DNA of 64,000 bases from assembly GCA_025458165.1 (NCBI GenBank), contig JALOTB010000011.1:20342-84341 (forward strand), read 5' to 3'. The notes beneath the pieces are model-generated. The model worked only from the letters and a program-made list of their open reading frames with translations, did not search any database and was not told where the DNA came from. Below, one piece after another: positions 25,487 through 37,723 of this stretch. How positions within the stretch are numbered: the stretch's first letter is position 1; each line of letters begins with the position of its first letter. The position numbers and the translations under genes are program-made. This DNA comes from Chromatiaceae bacterium (GTDB taxonomy: Bacteria; Pseudomonadota; Gammaproteobacteria; Chromatiales; Chromatiaceae).

Positions 25487-28417
25487 TTAGCCCGTGTCTC
25501 TGACCCGCGCCGACGACCGATCACCGCCAACAACCCGAGGTGATCGAGGCGCCGCGGCCGCGCACCTGATCCCGCAGTCAACCCCCGGCCACCGTGCCCA
25601 CCTCGAATGGCCTTGAAGGCGGGACGAGGGGTCGTCCCTGACCTGGCGCCGCCACCGACGCGGTGGCGGGCCCGCTCTCTTTAGGCCACTACCGCGACTC
25701 CTCCAGCGCCGCATGGGCGGCCGCCAGCCGCGCGACCGGCACCCGCGGATCGACTCCGGATGCCCGCCGTGCTCGCCGCAGATCCCGACGTGGATGTCCG
25801 GGCGCCGCTGCTTGCCCCAGTCGACGGCGAGCTGCATCAGCTTGCCGACGCCCTTGACGTCGAGGACCTCAAACGGGTTGTCCTGCAGGATCCCCGACTG
25901 ATTATAGAGCGGCAGGAACTTGTTCTCCGCGTCCTCACGCGAGAAGGAGAAGGTCGCCTGGGTGAGGTCGTTGGTGCCGAAGGAGAAGAACTCGGCGATC
26001 TCGGCGAGCGACTCCGCCCGCATACAGGCGCGCACCACCTCGATCATGGTCCCGAACTTGAAGCTGACCGGGTGGCCGTAGCGCTGCTTGATCTCCTCGT
26101 GGATCACGTCGACGTAGGACTTGACCTTGATCAGCTCCTGCTTGGTGCAGACCTGCGGCACCTTGATCTGCGGCCGAACCTCGATCCCCATCTTGGCGCA
26201 GTCGGCGGCCGCCTCCAGAATCGCGCGGACCTGCATCTGATAAATCTCCGGGAAGGAGATCCCCAGACGCACGCCGCGGTGGCCGAGCATGGGATTGGTC
26301 TCGTGCAGGGCGCGCACCTTGCGCAGCATGGTCTCCTTCTTGGCGATGGCGTCCTCGACCAGGGCCGGGTCAACCAGGCGGCGCATCGAGTCGAGGTCGT
26401 GGCGGACCTTATCCGAGGCATGCAGCAGGCCCATGGTCCCGGCCAGGACCGCCATGCCGCGGGTGGTCTCGCCCAGCCGGTGCAGCTCGACCAGCTCGCG
26501 CTCGAGCTGGTGCTCGTCGGGCAGGAACTCGTGGATCGGCGGGTCGAGCAGGCGGATGGTGACCGGCCGCGGTGCCATCACCTCGAACAGCTCGCGGAAG
26601 TCCGCCCGCTGTAGCGGCAGCAGCTTATCCAGCGCGGCCTGACGTTGCTCCGGGGTGTCGGAGACGATCATCTCGATCACCAGCGGCAGACGCTCGACAT
26701 CATTGAACATGCGCTCGGTGCGCGCGAGCCCGATCCCCACCGCGCCATACTTGAGCGCGCGGCGCGCGTCATCGGGCGTGTCGGCATTGGCCATCACCTT
26801 GAGACGCGAGGCATCGTCCGCCCAGCCGAGCAGGATGTTGAGCTCGGGGGAGAAGTCGGGCTCGACAGTAGGAATCTGGCCGAGGTAGACCTTGCCGGTC
26901 GTCCCATCGATGGTGATGACGTCGCCCTCGCGGAAGCTGGTCTCGCCCACATAGGCCTCGCGGCGCGCCACGTCGACGGCGATGCCCTCAGCACCGGCGA
27001 CGCAGGGCTTGCCCATGCCGCGGGCGACCACCGCCGCGTGCGAGGTCTTGCCGCCGCGCGAGGTCAGGATGCCCTGGGAGGCAAAGAAGCCGTGGATGTC
27101 CTCGGGCTTGGTCTCCTCGCGGATCAGGATGACCTTCTGGCCCAGGTCCCTGCCCATCTGCTCGGCGCGGTCGGCGTCGAACACCGCAACGCCGGAGGCG
27201 GCACCGGGTGAGGCGGGTAGGCCCTGGGCCACGGCCTCGGCGCGCACCGTCGGATCGAGGCGCGGGAAGAGCATCTGCTCCAGCAGGTCGGGTTTGATCC
27301 GCAGCAGGGCCTCCTCCTTGCTGATCAGCCCCTCGCGCTGCATCTCCACCGAGGTGCGCACCATCGCCTGGGCGTTCATCTTGCCGTTGCGGGTCTGCAG
27401 GCAGAAGAGCTGGCCGCGCTCGATGGTGAACTCGAAGTCCTGCACCTCGCGGTAGTGGCTCTCGAGCTTGTCGCGGAGCTCATCGAGCTGCCTCGCCATC
27501 TCGGGCATCTCGGCCTTGAGGCGGTCGATTGGCTTGGGCGTGCGGATGCCCGCCACCACGTCCTCGCCCTGGGCGTTGACCAGGTACTCGCCGAAGAGCT
27601 TGTTCTCGCCGGTCGCCGGGTTGCGCGTGAAGGCCACGCCCGTCCCCGAGTCATTGCCGCGGTTACCGAAGACCATGGTGACCACGTTCACCGCGGTGCC
27701 GTTGGCCATGTCGGTCGTGATGTGGAACTGGCGGCGGTAGTCGACCGCGCGCTTGCCCATCCAGGAGTTGAAGACCGCCTTGATGGCGATCTCGAGCTGA
27801 TCATAGGGGTCCTCGGGGAAGGGCCGGCCGGTGTGCTCCTCCACCACCTTGAGGAAGCGCTCGCTGATCTCCTTGAGATCCGTCGCGGAGAGGCCGACGT
27901 CCTCCTTCACGTGGGCCTTGTCCTTGACCGCATCGAACTGGTGGTCGAAGAGCTCATCGGGCACCCCGAGCGCCACCTTGCCGAAGAGCTGAATGAAGCG
28001 GCGGTAGGCGTCGTAGCCGAAGCGGGGATCGCCGGTGTGCTCGATCTCGCCGCGCAGGGTCTCGCTGTTCAGGCCAAGATTGAGGATGGTGTCCATCATG
28101 CCCGGCATGGACATCGCCGAGCCGGAGCGCACCGAGACCAGGAGCGGGTTGTCAGGGCTGCCGAAGCCCTTGCCGGTCTTCTGCTCCAGGGCGCGCATCT
28201 GGGCATGCACCTCCTCAAGCAGCCCGGCCGGGAGGCGGCGCTCCGAGGAGTCGAGGTACTCCAGACAGGCGGCGGTGGAGATCACGAAGCCCGGCGGGAC
28301 ATTGAGACCGATCTGCGTCATTTCGCAGAGGTTGGCCCCCTTGCCGCCCAGGAGCTTCTTGTCCTTACCGTCGCCCTCCTCGAAGGCATACACATACTTG
28401 GTGCTGGCCGCGTTCAT
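25487..28417 (-). CDS. ppdK: pyruvate phosphate dikinase with a 3' deletion and frameshift
   Basis: Residues 1-890 are normal PPDK. The N-terminal ATP-grasp domain is followed by the phosphohistidine domain (GGKTSHAAVVARG, catalytic His460) and the PEP/pyruvate TIM barrel. It should interconvert pyruvate, ATP and phosphate with PEP, AMP and pyrophosphate. After GEHGGHPESI (near 25748) the frame runs into 86 residues of unrelated Arg-rich sequence. In another frame the genuine family ending RVPVARLAAAHAAL resumes and stops at 25689. The missing part, about 16 residues or 46 bases, would include the CSPF cysteine that acts as general acid/base (Cys831 in Clostridium symbiosum PPDK). The product is therefore probably inactive, unless the sequence is wrong. 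Confidence 0.85.
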   Translation of the reverse strand: MNAASTKYVYAFEEGDGKDKKLLGGKGANLCEMTQIGLNVPPGFVISTAACLEYLDSSERRLPAGLLEEVHAQMRALEQKTGKGFGSPDNPLLVSVRSGSAMSMPGMMDTILNLGLNSETLRGEIEHTGDPRFGYDAYRRFIQLFGKVALGVPDELFDHQFDAVKDKAHVKEDVGLSATDLKEISERFLKVVEEHTGRPFPEDPYDQLEIAIKAVFNSWMGKRAVDYRRQFHITTDMANGTAVNVVTMVFGNRGNDSGTGVAFTRNPATGENKLFGEYLVNAQGEDVVAGIRTPKPIDRLKAEMPEMARQLDELRDKLESHYREVQDFEFTIERGQLFCLQTRNGKMNAQAMVRTSVEMQREGLISKEEALLRIKPDLLEQMLFPRLDPTVRAEAVAQGLPASPGAASGVAVFDADRAEQMGRDLGQKVILIREETKPEDIHGFFASQGILTSRGGKTSHAAVVARGMGKPCVAGAEGIAVDVARREAYVGETSFREGDVITIDGTTGKVYLGQIPTVEPDFSPELNILLGWADDASRLKVMANADTPDDARRALKYGAVGIGLARTERMFNDVERLPLVIEMIVSDTPEQRQAALDKLLPLQRADFRELFEVMAPRPVTIRLLDPPIHEFLPDEHQLERELVELHRLGETTRGMAVLAGTMGLLHASDKVRHDLDSMRRLVDPALVEDAIAKKETMLRKVRALHETNPMLGHRGVRLGISFPEIYQMQVRAILEAAADCAKMGIEVRPQIKVPQVCTKQELIKVKSYVDVIHEEIKQRYGHPVSFKFGTMIEVVRACMRAESLAEIAEFFSFGTNDLTQATFSFSREDAENKFLPLYNQSGILQDNPFEVLDVKGVGKLMQLAVDWGKQRRPDIHVGICGEHGGHPESIRGCRSRGWRPPMRRWRSRGSGLKRAGPPPRRWRRQVRDDPSSRLQGHSRWARWPGVDCGIRCAAAAPRSPRVVGGDRSSARVRDTG
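25649..25669 (-). terminator. possible ancestral ppdK terminator hairpin
   Basis: CCGCCACC pairs with GGTGGCGG around a GACGC loop, 20 bases past the ancestral ppdK stop at 25689. The current shifted frame reads through it. No U-tract follows, so confidence is limited. Confidence 0.4.
25689..25745 (-). other. out-of-frame remnant of the authentic ppdK C-terminus
   Basis: Read in the shifted frame on the minus strand this encodes RVPVARLAAAHAALEESR and a TAG at 25689-25691. It matches the conserved last helix of PPDK. It shows that the current ppdK reading frame is derived by a deletion, and where the ancestral gene ended. Confidence 0.85.
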
Positions 28418-28747
28418 CGCTCGTCTACCTCGTTAGGTCTAGAGTGAAATCGGTTCAGGGTCGCGCTTGGCGGCGTGTGACGCCCGGGGCACGCCCCCGT
28501 TCAAAAGTGTCGGTCTCCAAACGCCCAGCCCCTTAATCCCCGGCGCGGCGCGGTCGGGCCAGAAACTGTCGCCCCGAATGGAGGCCGGCGCAATGGTAAC
28601 TTGTGTGGCGTGAGAAGGCTGTAGAGCATTCCAACTTTTCGCATGCCAGAAGGGCCATAAGGCGCGGGGCAAGCGGACAACCGGCGGGGTGCATTCGGAT
28701 ATACTGCTCGGATTTCATGACCGAATTTGCCAATGAGCCCCGCAGCC
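28418..28747. other. divergent intergenic region, ppdK and valS
   Basis: About 330 bases with no gene. TATACT at 28700-28705 is a plausible -10 for valS, but the -35 region is poor. The ppdK promoter must lie in the left half. No riboswitch or T-box is expected in this lineage and none was seen. Confidence 0.45.
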
Positions 28748-31573
<2,826 letters not shown>

Positions 31574-31653
31574 CGCATTGGACGGCTAGGCATGAGCGCG
31601 CGGAATGAAGACTCACCCCCTGATAGACTACTGAAATAGAACAGACTGTCGGC

Positions 31654-32295
31654 ATGGGCCCGAAGAACATGGCGAGCACCGCACTGCGAGAAGAGGTCGA
31701 CACGTTCCGAGAGTACATGAAGGAGCTGAGCTACCGAGCCATGCGCACCGACATGGCGGTGGCGCGTCTGTCCGACGAGATGCGCGACTTCAAGGATGAG
31801 ATGCGGCAGTTCAAGGACGAGATGGGCCGATTCCGAGACAAGAGCGACCGCAAGCGCATGAACAAGCAATGGGGCGAGGTCGCCAGCCGCCTGGGCACCC
31901 TGGTCGAGGACACAGTAGCGCCCAACCTGCCGCGGGTCGCCGCCGAGCTCTTCGCCTGTCCGCTGCCCGACTTCTTCGCGGTACGGGTGCGCCGCCGCTT
32001 CGACGGGGAGACCCGGGAGTACGACGCCCTCCTGGCCTGCCCGCGGGTCGTGCTGGTCAACGAAACCAAGTCGCAGCTCCGCGAGGGCCATGTCGACGAC
32101 ATCCTCGCCAAGCTCGCCGAGCTGCCGCGGGTCTGCCCCGAGTATGCCGACCGGCGCCTCGTCGGCGTCCTCGCAACCCTCTACCCAGAGCCGGGCGTAG
32201 TGCGCCGGGCGACCGCCCAGGGCATCCTTGTCATGGGCATGGGCGACGAGACCATGCAGGTGCTTAACCCCGAGTCCGTGACGGCGGAGACCTGA
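31654..32295 (+). CDS. coiled-coil protein with PD-(D/E)XK nuclease-like fold (DUF3782-like)
   Basis: The protein has 213 residues. Residues 10-75 form a charged coiled coil with near-identical short repeats (DEMRDFK, DEMRQFK, DEMGRFR). The C-terminal part contains an Asp in TREYDALLACP and a NETKS motif, the D...ExK pattern of PD-(D/E)XK nuclease-like folds, as in DUF3782-type proteins. Real nuclease activity is unproven. The stop is five bases before degQ, so the two are probably co-transcribed. Another methionine at 31669 is possible as start. Confidence 0.7.
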   Translation: MGPKNMASTALREEVDTFREYMKELSYRAMRTDMAVARLSDEMRDFKDEMRQFKDEMGRFRDKSDRKRMNKQWGEVASRLGTLVEDTVAPNLPRVAAELFACPLPDFFAVRVRRRFDGETREYDALLACPRVVLVNETKSQLREGHVDDILAKLAELPRVCPEYADRRLVGVLATLYPEPGVVRRATAQGILVMGMGDETMQVLNPESVTAET

Positions 32296-32300
32296 CGTCG

Positions 32301-33677
32301 ATGACGACCCCGCCGACCCGATTCGCTGCCGCCCTGCTCGCCTCGCTGGTCGGGTTACTTGCCCCGGCCGCGCCAGGCGCGGCCCTGCCCACCGCGGTCG
32401 ACGGGATCGAGGTGCCGAGCTTGGCCCCGATGCTGAAGCGGGTAACGCCGGCGGTGGTGAACATCGCCACGGTCACGCAGATCGCAGTCGAGCAGCACCC
32501 GCTCTTGAGCGACCCCTTCTTCCGCCGGTTCTTCGACGTGCCGCGGGAGCGGCGGGAACGTCGGGGTCAGAGCCTCGGATCGGGCGTGATCGTCGACGCG
32601 AATGCCGGTCTGGTGCTGACCAATCATCACGTGGTGGACAAGGCGACCGAGATCGAGGTCACCCTGCACGACGGGCGCAAGCTGCGCGCCGAGCTCATCG
32701 GCTCGGACGCCGAGACCGACGTCGCGGTCCTGCGCATCCCGGCCGAGGGCCTGACAGCCGTTGGCCTGGCCGATTCCGACGAGATCGAGGTCGGCGATTT
32801 CGTGGTCGCCATCGGCAGTCCCTTCGGCCTCAGCCAGACGGTCACCTCAGGCATCGTGAGCGCACTCGCCCGCACCGGCCTCGGGATCGAGGGCTACGAG
32901 AGCTTCATTCAGACCGACGCATCGATCAACCCGGGCAACTCGGGGGGTCCGCTGGTGGATCTGCGCGGGCGCCTGGTCGGGATCAACACCGCGATCCTCG
33001 CCCCCGGCGGGGGTAACGTCGGCATCGGCTTCGCCATCCCGGTGAACATGGCCCGCGCCGTGCTGGAGCAGATCGTTGCGCACGGCACAGTGCGCCGCGG
33101 GCTCTTTGGCGTCGGCGTGCAGGACCTGACCCCCGAGCTGGCGCAGGCCCTGGGAACGAACGTCGCGCGAGCGGCGGTGGTCGCGAGCGTAGAGCCCGGG
33201 TCCGCCGCCGCGGCGGCGGGCCTGGTGCCCGGCGACCTGATTACCGCGATCAATGGCCGGACCGTGACCGGCGCGTCGGATCTGCGCAACCGGATCGGCC
33301 TGATGCCCATCGGCACCCCCGTGGAGGTCGCAGTGATCCGCCAAGGCCAGCCGATCACGCTGCGCGGCGAAGTTGCGGACCCCTACGCCCGCTACCGCGA
33401 CGGAGGGACCATCGATCCGAGCCTAGCCGGTGCCCTACTCGGTGACCTGACCAAGGAGACCCGGGCCGGCCGGGTGCTGGCGGTGGGGGTCGGGACGGTT
33501 GCTCAAGGCAGCCCGGCCTGGCAGAGCGGGCTGCGGGAGGGCGACCTGCTGCTGGAGGTCAACGGGACCCGGGTGCGCGATCTCCAGGCCCTCGCGGCCG
33601 TCATCGGGCGGGACCGGGGGATCGCCCGACTGCAGCTACAGCGTGGCGAGCGGGTCATCGTACTCACGCGGCGCTGA
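32301..33677 (+). CDS. degQ: periplasmic serine protease, DegQ/DegP (HtrA) family
   Basis: The protein has 458 residues with a signal peptide (FAAALLASLVGLLAPAAPGAA). The trypsin-like domain has the complete catalytic triad: His110 (TNHHVV), Asp140 (ETDVAVL) and Ser214 (GNSGGPL). Two PDZ domains follow (about 270-355 and 385-458). The short loop LA (about residues 68-90) resembles DegQ more than DegP. It acts as protease and chaperone on misfolded envelope proteins. A second, PDZ-less HtrA lipoprotein is encoded at 38202-39047. Confidence 0.92.
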   Translation: MTTPPTRFAAALLASLVGLLAPAAPGAALPTAVDGIEVPSLAPMLKRVTPAVVNIATVTQIAVEQHPLLSDPFFRRFFDVPRERRERRGQSLGSGVIVDANAGLVLTNHHVVDKATEIEVTLHDGRKLRAELIGSDAETDVAVLRIPAEGLTAVGLADSDEIEVGDFVVAIGSPFGLSQTVTSGIVSALARTGLGIEGYESFIQTDASINPGNSGGPLVDLRGRLVGINTAILAPGGGNVGIGFAIPVNMARAVLEQIVAHGTVRRGLFGVGVQDLTPELAQALGTNVARAAVVASVEPGSAAAAAGLVPGDLITAINGRTVTGASDLRNRIGLMPIGTPVEVAVIRQGQPITLRGEVADPYARYRDGGTIDPSLAGALLGDLTKETRAGRVLAVGVGTVAQGSPAWQSGLREGDLLLEVNGTRVRDLQALAAVIGRDRGIARLQLQRGERVIVLTRR

Positions 33678-33752
33678 GTCCCTCGACTACCGGAATCAAG
33701 CCGCCCGCCTGGCCCGCAGCGGCGCACCTGCCGGCTGCCTTGACAGCCTTTG

Positions 33753-33787
33753 GTGGCGCACCTAGAGTCCGCCAGGGTTTTTTTTCG
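33753..33787 (+). terminator. intrinsic terminator after degQ
   Basis: A short stem, TGGCG with CGCCA, is closed by an 11-base loop and followed directly by GGG and a run of eight or more T residues ending at about 33785. It sits just before ispB. Confidence 0.6.
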
Positions 33788-33801
33788 GCTCACTCCCGCG
33801 C

Positions 33802-34770
33802 ATGGATTTGTCCGACATTCGGGGTCCCGTCGCCGCGGACATGCAGGCCGTCGACCGGCTGATCCTGCGCCGCCTACAGTCCGACGTCGTCCTCATCAAC
33901 CAGATCGGCCACCACATCGTCAACAGCGGCGGCAAACGACTGCGCCCGCTCGCCGTGCTGTTGGCCGCCCGCGCCTGCGGCTACACAGGGGAGCGGCACG
34001 TCGATCTCGCGGCCGTGGTGGAGTTCATCCACACCGCGACCCTGCTCCACGACGACGTCGTCGACGGCTCGGGCTTGCGGCGCAATCGCGAGACCGCCAA
34101 CGCACTCTGGGGCAACCAGGCGAGTGTGCTGGTCGGCGACTTCCTCTACTCGCGCGCCTTCGAAATGATGGTCGACGTCGGCCTGATGCCGGTGATGGAG
34201 ATTCTCGCCCACGCCACCAATCGGATCGCCGAGGGCGAGGTGCTCCAGCTCCTCAACTGCAACGACCCGGACACCACCGAGACGCGCTACATGGACGTGA
34301 TCGCGCGCAAAACCGCCACCCTGTTCGAGGCCGGGACCCGGCTGGGTGCGGTGCTCGCCGAGGCCCCGCGCCCCATTGAGGACGCCATGACCGAGTACGG
34401 CGCCAAGCTCGGCATCGCCTTTCAGCTCGTCGACGACGCCTTAGATTACCGTGCCGACCGCGCCGAGCTGGGCAAGAACCTGGGCGACGACCTCGCGGAG
34501 GGCAAGCCGACCCTGCCGCTTATCCGGGCGCTCGAGGTCGGCACGCGGGAGCAGCGCGCCGAGCTTCGCGCCGCCATCGAGTCGGGTGGCCGCGAGCACA
34601 TCGCAGCGGTCGCCGCGGCGATTGAATCGACCCAGGGCATCGAATACACTGTCGCGCTCGCACGCCGGCATGCCGAGGACGCCAAGCGAGCGGCGCAGGC
34701 ACTCCCGCCCTCGCCCCAGCGCACGGCGCTGGCACTTCTCGCCGACTTCGCCGTCGTCCGCACCTACTGA
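33802..34770 (+). CDS. ispB: octaprenyl diphosphate synthase (trans-polyprenyl synthase)
   Basis: The protein has 322 residues. The first Asp-rich motif is LLHDDVVD (Asp84, 85, 88) and the second is LVDDALDY (Asp211, 212, 215). The conserved GGKRLRP is at 43-49. It adds isopentenyl units to farnesyl diphosphate to make the ubiquinone side chain. Length and motif spacing fit IspB better than IspA (shorter). The TGA stop is immediately followed by a tRNA-Pro gene with no spacer. The usual neighbours rplU-rpmA-obg are not in view. Confidence 0.9.
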   Translation: MDLSDIRGPVAADMQAVDRLILRRLQSDVVLINQIGHHIVNSGGKRLRPLAVLLAARACGYTGERHVDLAAVVEFIHTATLLHDDVVDGSGLRRNRETANALWGNQASVLVGDFLYSRAFEMMVDVGLMPVMEILAHATNRIAEGEVLQLLNCNDPDTTETRYMDVIARKTATLFEAGTRLGAVLAEAPRPIEDAMTEYGAKLGIAFQLVDDALDYRADRAELGKNLGDDLAEGKPTLPLIRALEVGTREQRAELRAAIESGGREHIAAVAAAIESTQGIEYTVALARRHAEDAKRAAQALPPSPQRTALALLADFAVVRTY

Positions 34771-34847
34771 CGGGGTGTAGCTCAGCCTGGTAGAGCACTA
34801 CGTTCGGGACGTAGGAGTCGCTGGTTCGAATCCAGTCACCCCGACCA
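34771..34847 (+). tRNA. tRNA-Pro (anticodon CGG)
   Basis: This is a 77-base cloverleaf with encoded CCA. The acceptor CGGGGTG pairs with CACCCCG, the D arm is GCTCAGCCTGGTAGAGC, the anticodon stem CTACG/CGTAG encloses TTCGGGA (anticodon CGG), and the T arm is CTGGTTCGAATCCAG. It reads CCG codons, which are common at this base composition. It begins one base after the ispB stop codon, so it is probably processed from the ispB transcript. Confidence 0.97.
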
Positions 34848-34964
34848 ATCCCTCCCGATGACGAGCCGGCCCCGCGCCGGCTTCGTCATTTCCAGGCGGT
34901 TGAGAGCGCCCACGCCCGCCCCAGATTGGCGGGTAACCCCGCGCCGACGCCCGAGACCCCCGAC

Positions 34965-36407
34965 ATGCAGTCCCTCCGCGAGATCGCCGCCCGCTTCACC
35001 GCCCGCGCCCCGGCGGTGGACTACTGGACCCTGCGCCTGGTCGACGAGGAGCACGAGCGCCTGGCGGTGCGTCAGGGGGTGGCCGAGCCGAGCGCCTTGT
35101 CGCTGTCCTCGGGTGCCATGCTGACCCTGGTCGCCGGCGGCGGCCTGGGTTATGCGGCGACCAGCGATCTCAGCCCCGGCGGGCTCGCCACCGCGGCGGG
35201 GCGGGCGTTGGAGTCGGCGCGGCTGCACGCCCGCCTCGGGCTTTTCGACGGCCACCTCTACCCGCGCTCCAGCGCCCGGGTCGAGTACCAGACCCCCGTG
35301 ACCTCGCCTTGGCGCGGCCTCTCGCTCGCGGACAAGCTCGGGTTGCTCGCCGCGGCCTGCGCCGCCCTGGAGATCGATGAGCGCATCGTCGACTCGGCCG
35401 CCTGGCTCGGCTACCGACGGGTCGATCAGCTCCTCGTCACCGCCGACGGCGGCGAGCTGGCCCAGCGCTTCGAGTACTTGAGCCCCGGACTGGTCGCGGT
35501 CGCCAACCAGGGCAGCCAGACGCAAACCCGTCAGGGCGGCGGCGCGGACTGGGCCGGCCAGGGTGGGCTGGAGCGTCTGGCGCTGGTCGGCTTCCGCGAG
35601 GACGCACGCCGTGTCGCCGAGGAGGCGATTGCGCTGCTCGACGCCCCCGAGTGCCCGACCGGGACCATGGACCTGGTGCTCACCCCGAGCCAGATGGTGC
35701 TCCAGATCCACGAGAGCATCGGCCACCCGCTGGAGCTCGATCGTATCCTGGGCGACGAGCGCAACTACGCCGGCACCAGCTTCGTCACGCCGGAGATGTT
35801 CGGGCGCTACCAGTACGGATCGCCGCTCCTCAACGTCACCTTCGACCCCGGTGTCCCCGGCGAGCTGGCGAGCTACGCCGCCGACGATGAGGGCACCCCT
35901 GCCGAGCGCGCCTACCTGATCCGCGACGGCATCCTGGAGCGCCCGCTCGGCGGGCGCCTCTCGCAGGCCCGCAGCGGCCTGCCCGGCGTGGCCAACGCCC
36001 GCGCCTGCGCCTGGGACCGCCCACCGATCGACCGCATGGCCAACATCAACCTGGAGCCCGGCACGGGCAGCATCAGCGACCTCATCGCCCAGGTCGAGCG
36101 CGGCGTGTTGATGGACACTAACCGCTCCTGGTCCATCGACGACAGCCGCAACAAGTTCCAGTTCGGCTGCGAGCTGGGGCGCCTGATCGTCGACGGGGAG
36201 CTCCGCGGTCTGGTGCGCAACCCCGGCTACCGCGGGATCTCGGCAGAGTTCTGGCGCGGTCTGGCCGCGGTCGGCGGGCCCCCGAGCGCGGAGGTTCGCG
36301 GGGTGCTCAACTGCGGCAAGGGCGAGCCGAACCAGTCAGTCTACGTCGGACACTCCTCCCCACCCTGCCTGTTTCGCGGGGTCGCGGTGTTCGGGGGTGG
36401 CGAGTGA
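34965..36407 (+). CDS. tldD: TldD-family metalloprotease subunit
   Basis: The protein has 480 residues from ATG 34965; a TTG at 34926 is less likely. The zinc-binding motif HESIGH (HExxxH) is in LQIHESIGHPLELD, with a downstream GxC-type region (LNCGKGEPNQ). TldD carries the active site of the TldD/TldE heterodimer, which degrades peptides and processes some ribosomally made peptide antibiotics (microcin B17 in E. coli). The N-terminal third is more divergent than classical TldD, so this may be a second paralogue of the standard pair. It overlaps the TldE gene by four bases. Confidence 0.88.
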   Translation: MQSLREIAARFTARAPAVDYWTLRLVDEEHERLAVRQGVAEPSALSLSSGAMLTLVAGGGLGYAATSDLSPGGLATAAGRALESARLHARLGLFDGHLYPRSSARVEYQTPVTSPWRGLSLADKLGLLAAACAALEIDERIVDSAAWLGYRRVDQLLVTADGGELAQRFEYLSPGLVAVANQGSQTQTRQGGGADWAGQGGLERLALVGFREDARRVAEEAIALLDAPECPTGTMDLVLTPSQMVLQIHESIGHPLELDRILGDERNYAGTSFVTPEMFGRYQYGSPLLNVTFDPGVPGELASYAADDEGTPAERAYLIRDGILERPLGGRLSQARSGLPGVANARACAWDRPPIDRMANINLEPGTGSISDLIAQVERGVLMDTNRSWSIDDSRNKFQFGCELGRLIVDGELRGLVRNPGYRGISAEFWRGLAAVGGPPSAEVRGVLNCGKGEPNQSVYVGHSSPPCLFRGVAVFGGGE

Positions 36408-37723
36408 AGCAGGACGACTTCTTCGCCCTCGCGTCGGACCTGAGCGCGGGGCTACACGGCGACGAGGTCCTGCTCTGCCAGCTCGAGGGCGAGGACTCGG
36501 ACATGGTGCGGCTCAATCACGGCCGCATCCGCCAGGCGGGCAGCGTGCGTCAGCGCGGCCTGGGGCTCACCCTGATCAGCGCGGGCCGGCAGGTGGAAGG
36601 CGGCTGCGACCTGAGCGGGGATACCGCGGACGATCGGGCGCGCGCCCGGGATCTCCTGGCCCGGCTGCGCGAGCGCCTCCCGCACGTCCCCGAGGACCCC
36701 TACCTCAATATCTCCCGCGAGCCCTCCCGGAGCGAGCGGGTGACCGAAGGCGAGCTGCCGCCGGCCGATGAGGCCCTCGGCACGCTCACCGCCGCCTCCG
36801 AGGGGCTCGACCTGGTCGGGATCTGGGCGAGCGGCTCGCTGGTCACCGGCCTGGCCAGCTCGCTCGGGCACCGGCACTGGCACGAGAGCCAGAGCTTCAA
36901 CCTCGACTTCAGTTGTCACCAGGACCGCGACAAGGCGGTCAAGGTAAGCCTCGGCGGGCACACCTGGGACCCCGAGGTACTGCGCCAGCGCCTAGAGGCC
37001 GTCCGCCGCGACCTCGCGGTCATGGCCCGGCCGGCGCGCACCATCCCGCCCGGGCGTTACCGCGCCTATCTCGCCCCCGCCGCGGTCGGTGAGATCATGG
37101 ATCTGCTCGCCTGGGGCGGTTTCGGGCTCAAGGACCACCGCACCGCGCAGACCCCGCTGCTCAAGCTCGCGCGCGGGGAGCGCCGGCTCGACCCGCGCGT
37201 CGCGCTCGCCGAGGAGCAGGGTCGCGGGCTCATGCCCGGATTCACCGCCGAGGGCTTCCTTCTCCCCGAACGGGTCAGCCTAGTCAACGGCGGCACCTGG
37301 CAGGGCTGCCTCGCCGATGCCCGCAGCGCCGCAGAGTACGACGCCGCGGTCAATGCCGCCGGGGAGCAGCCGGAGTCGCTAACCATGGCCGCGGGCGACC
37401 TTTCGACCGAGACCATCATCGAGCGGCTCGGCACCGGACTCTACGTCGGCAACCTCTGGTACCTGAACTACTCCGACCGCAACGAGTGCCGCATCACCGG
37501 GATGACCCGCTTCGGCACCTTCTGGGTCGAGGACGGCGAGCGGGTCGCACCGGTCAACGTGATGCGCTTCGACGACTCGCTCTACCACCTGCTCGGCGAC
37601 CGGCTGGAGGCGATCACCCGCGAGCGCGAGCTGATCCTGAGCGCCGACACCTACGGCGGGCGCTCCAGTGCGAGCGCCCTCCTCCCGGGCGTGCTGGTCA
37701 GCGGAATAGAGCTGGCGCTCTAG
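36404..37723 (+). CDS. TldE/PmbA-family partner subunit
   Basis: The GTG start at 36404 overlaps the tldD stop (GTGA), giving 439 residues. It has the U62 peptidase fold without HExxxH, as expected for TldE/PmbA, which completes the protease with TldD. Conserved features are VRLNHGRIRQAG near the N-terminus and the end LGTGLYVGNLWYLNYSDRNECRITGMTRFGTF. It is shorter than some relatives but complete. It converges on the FKBP gene and their 3' ends overlap by four bases. Confidence 0.85.
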   Translation: MKQDDFFALASDLSAGLHGDEVLLCQLEGEDSDMVRLNHGRIRQAGSVRQRGLGLTLISAGRQVEGGCDLSGDTADDRARARDLLARLRERLPHVPEDPYLNISREPSRSERVTEGELPPADEALGTLTAASEGLDLVGIWASGSLVTGLASSLGHRHWHESQSFNLDFSCHQDRDKAVKVSLGGHTWDPEVLRQRLEAVRRDLAVMARPARTIPPGRYRAYLAPAAVGEIMDLLAWGGFGLKDHRTAQTPLLKLARGERRLDPRVALAEEQGRGLMPGFTAEGFLLPERVSLVNGGTWQGCLADARSAAEYDAAVNAAGEQPESLTMAAGDLSTETIIERLGTGLYVGNLWYLNYSDRNECRITGMTRFGTFWVEDGERVAPVNVMRFDDSLYHLLGDRLEAITRERELILSADTYGGRSSASALLPGVLVSGIELAL

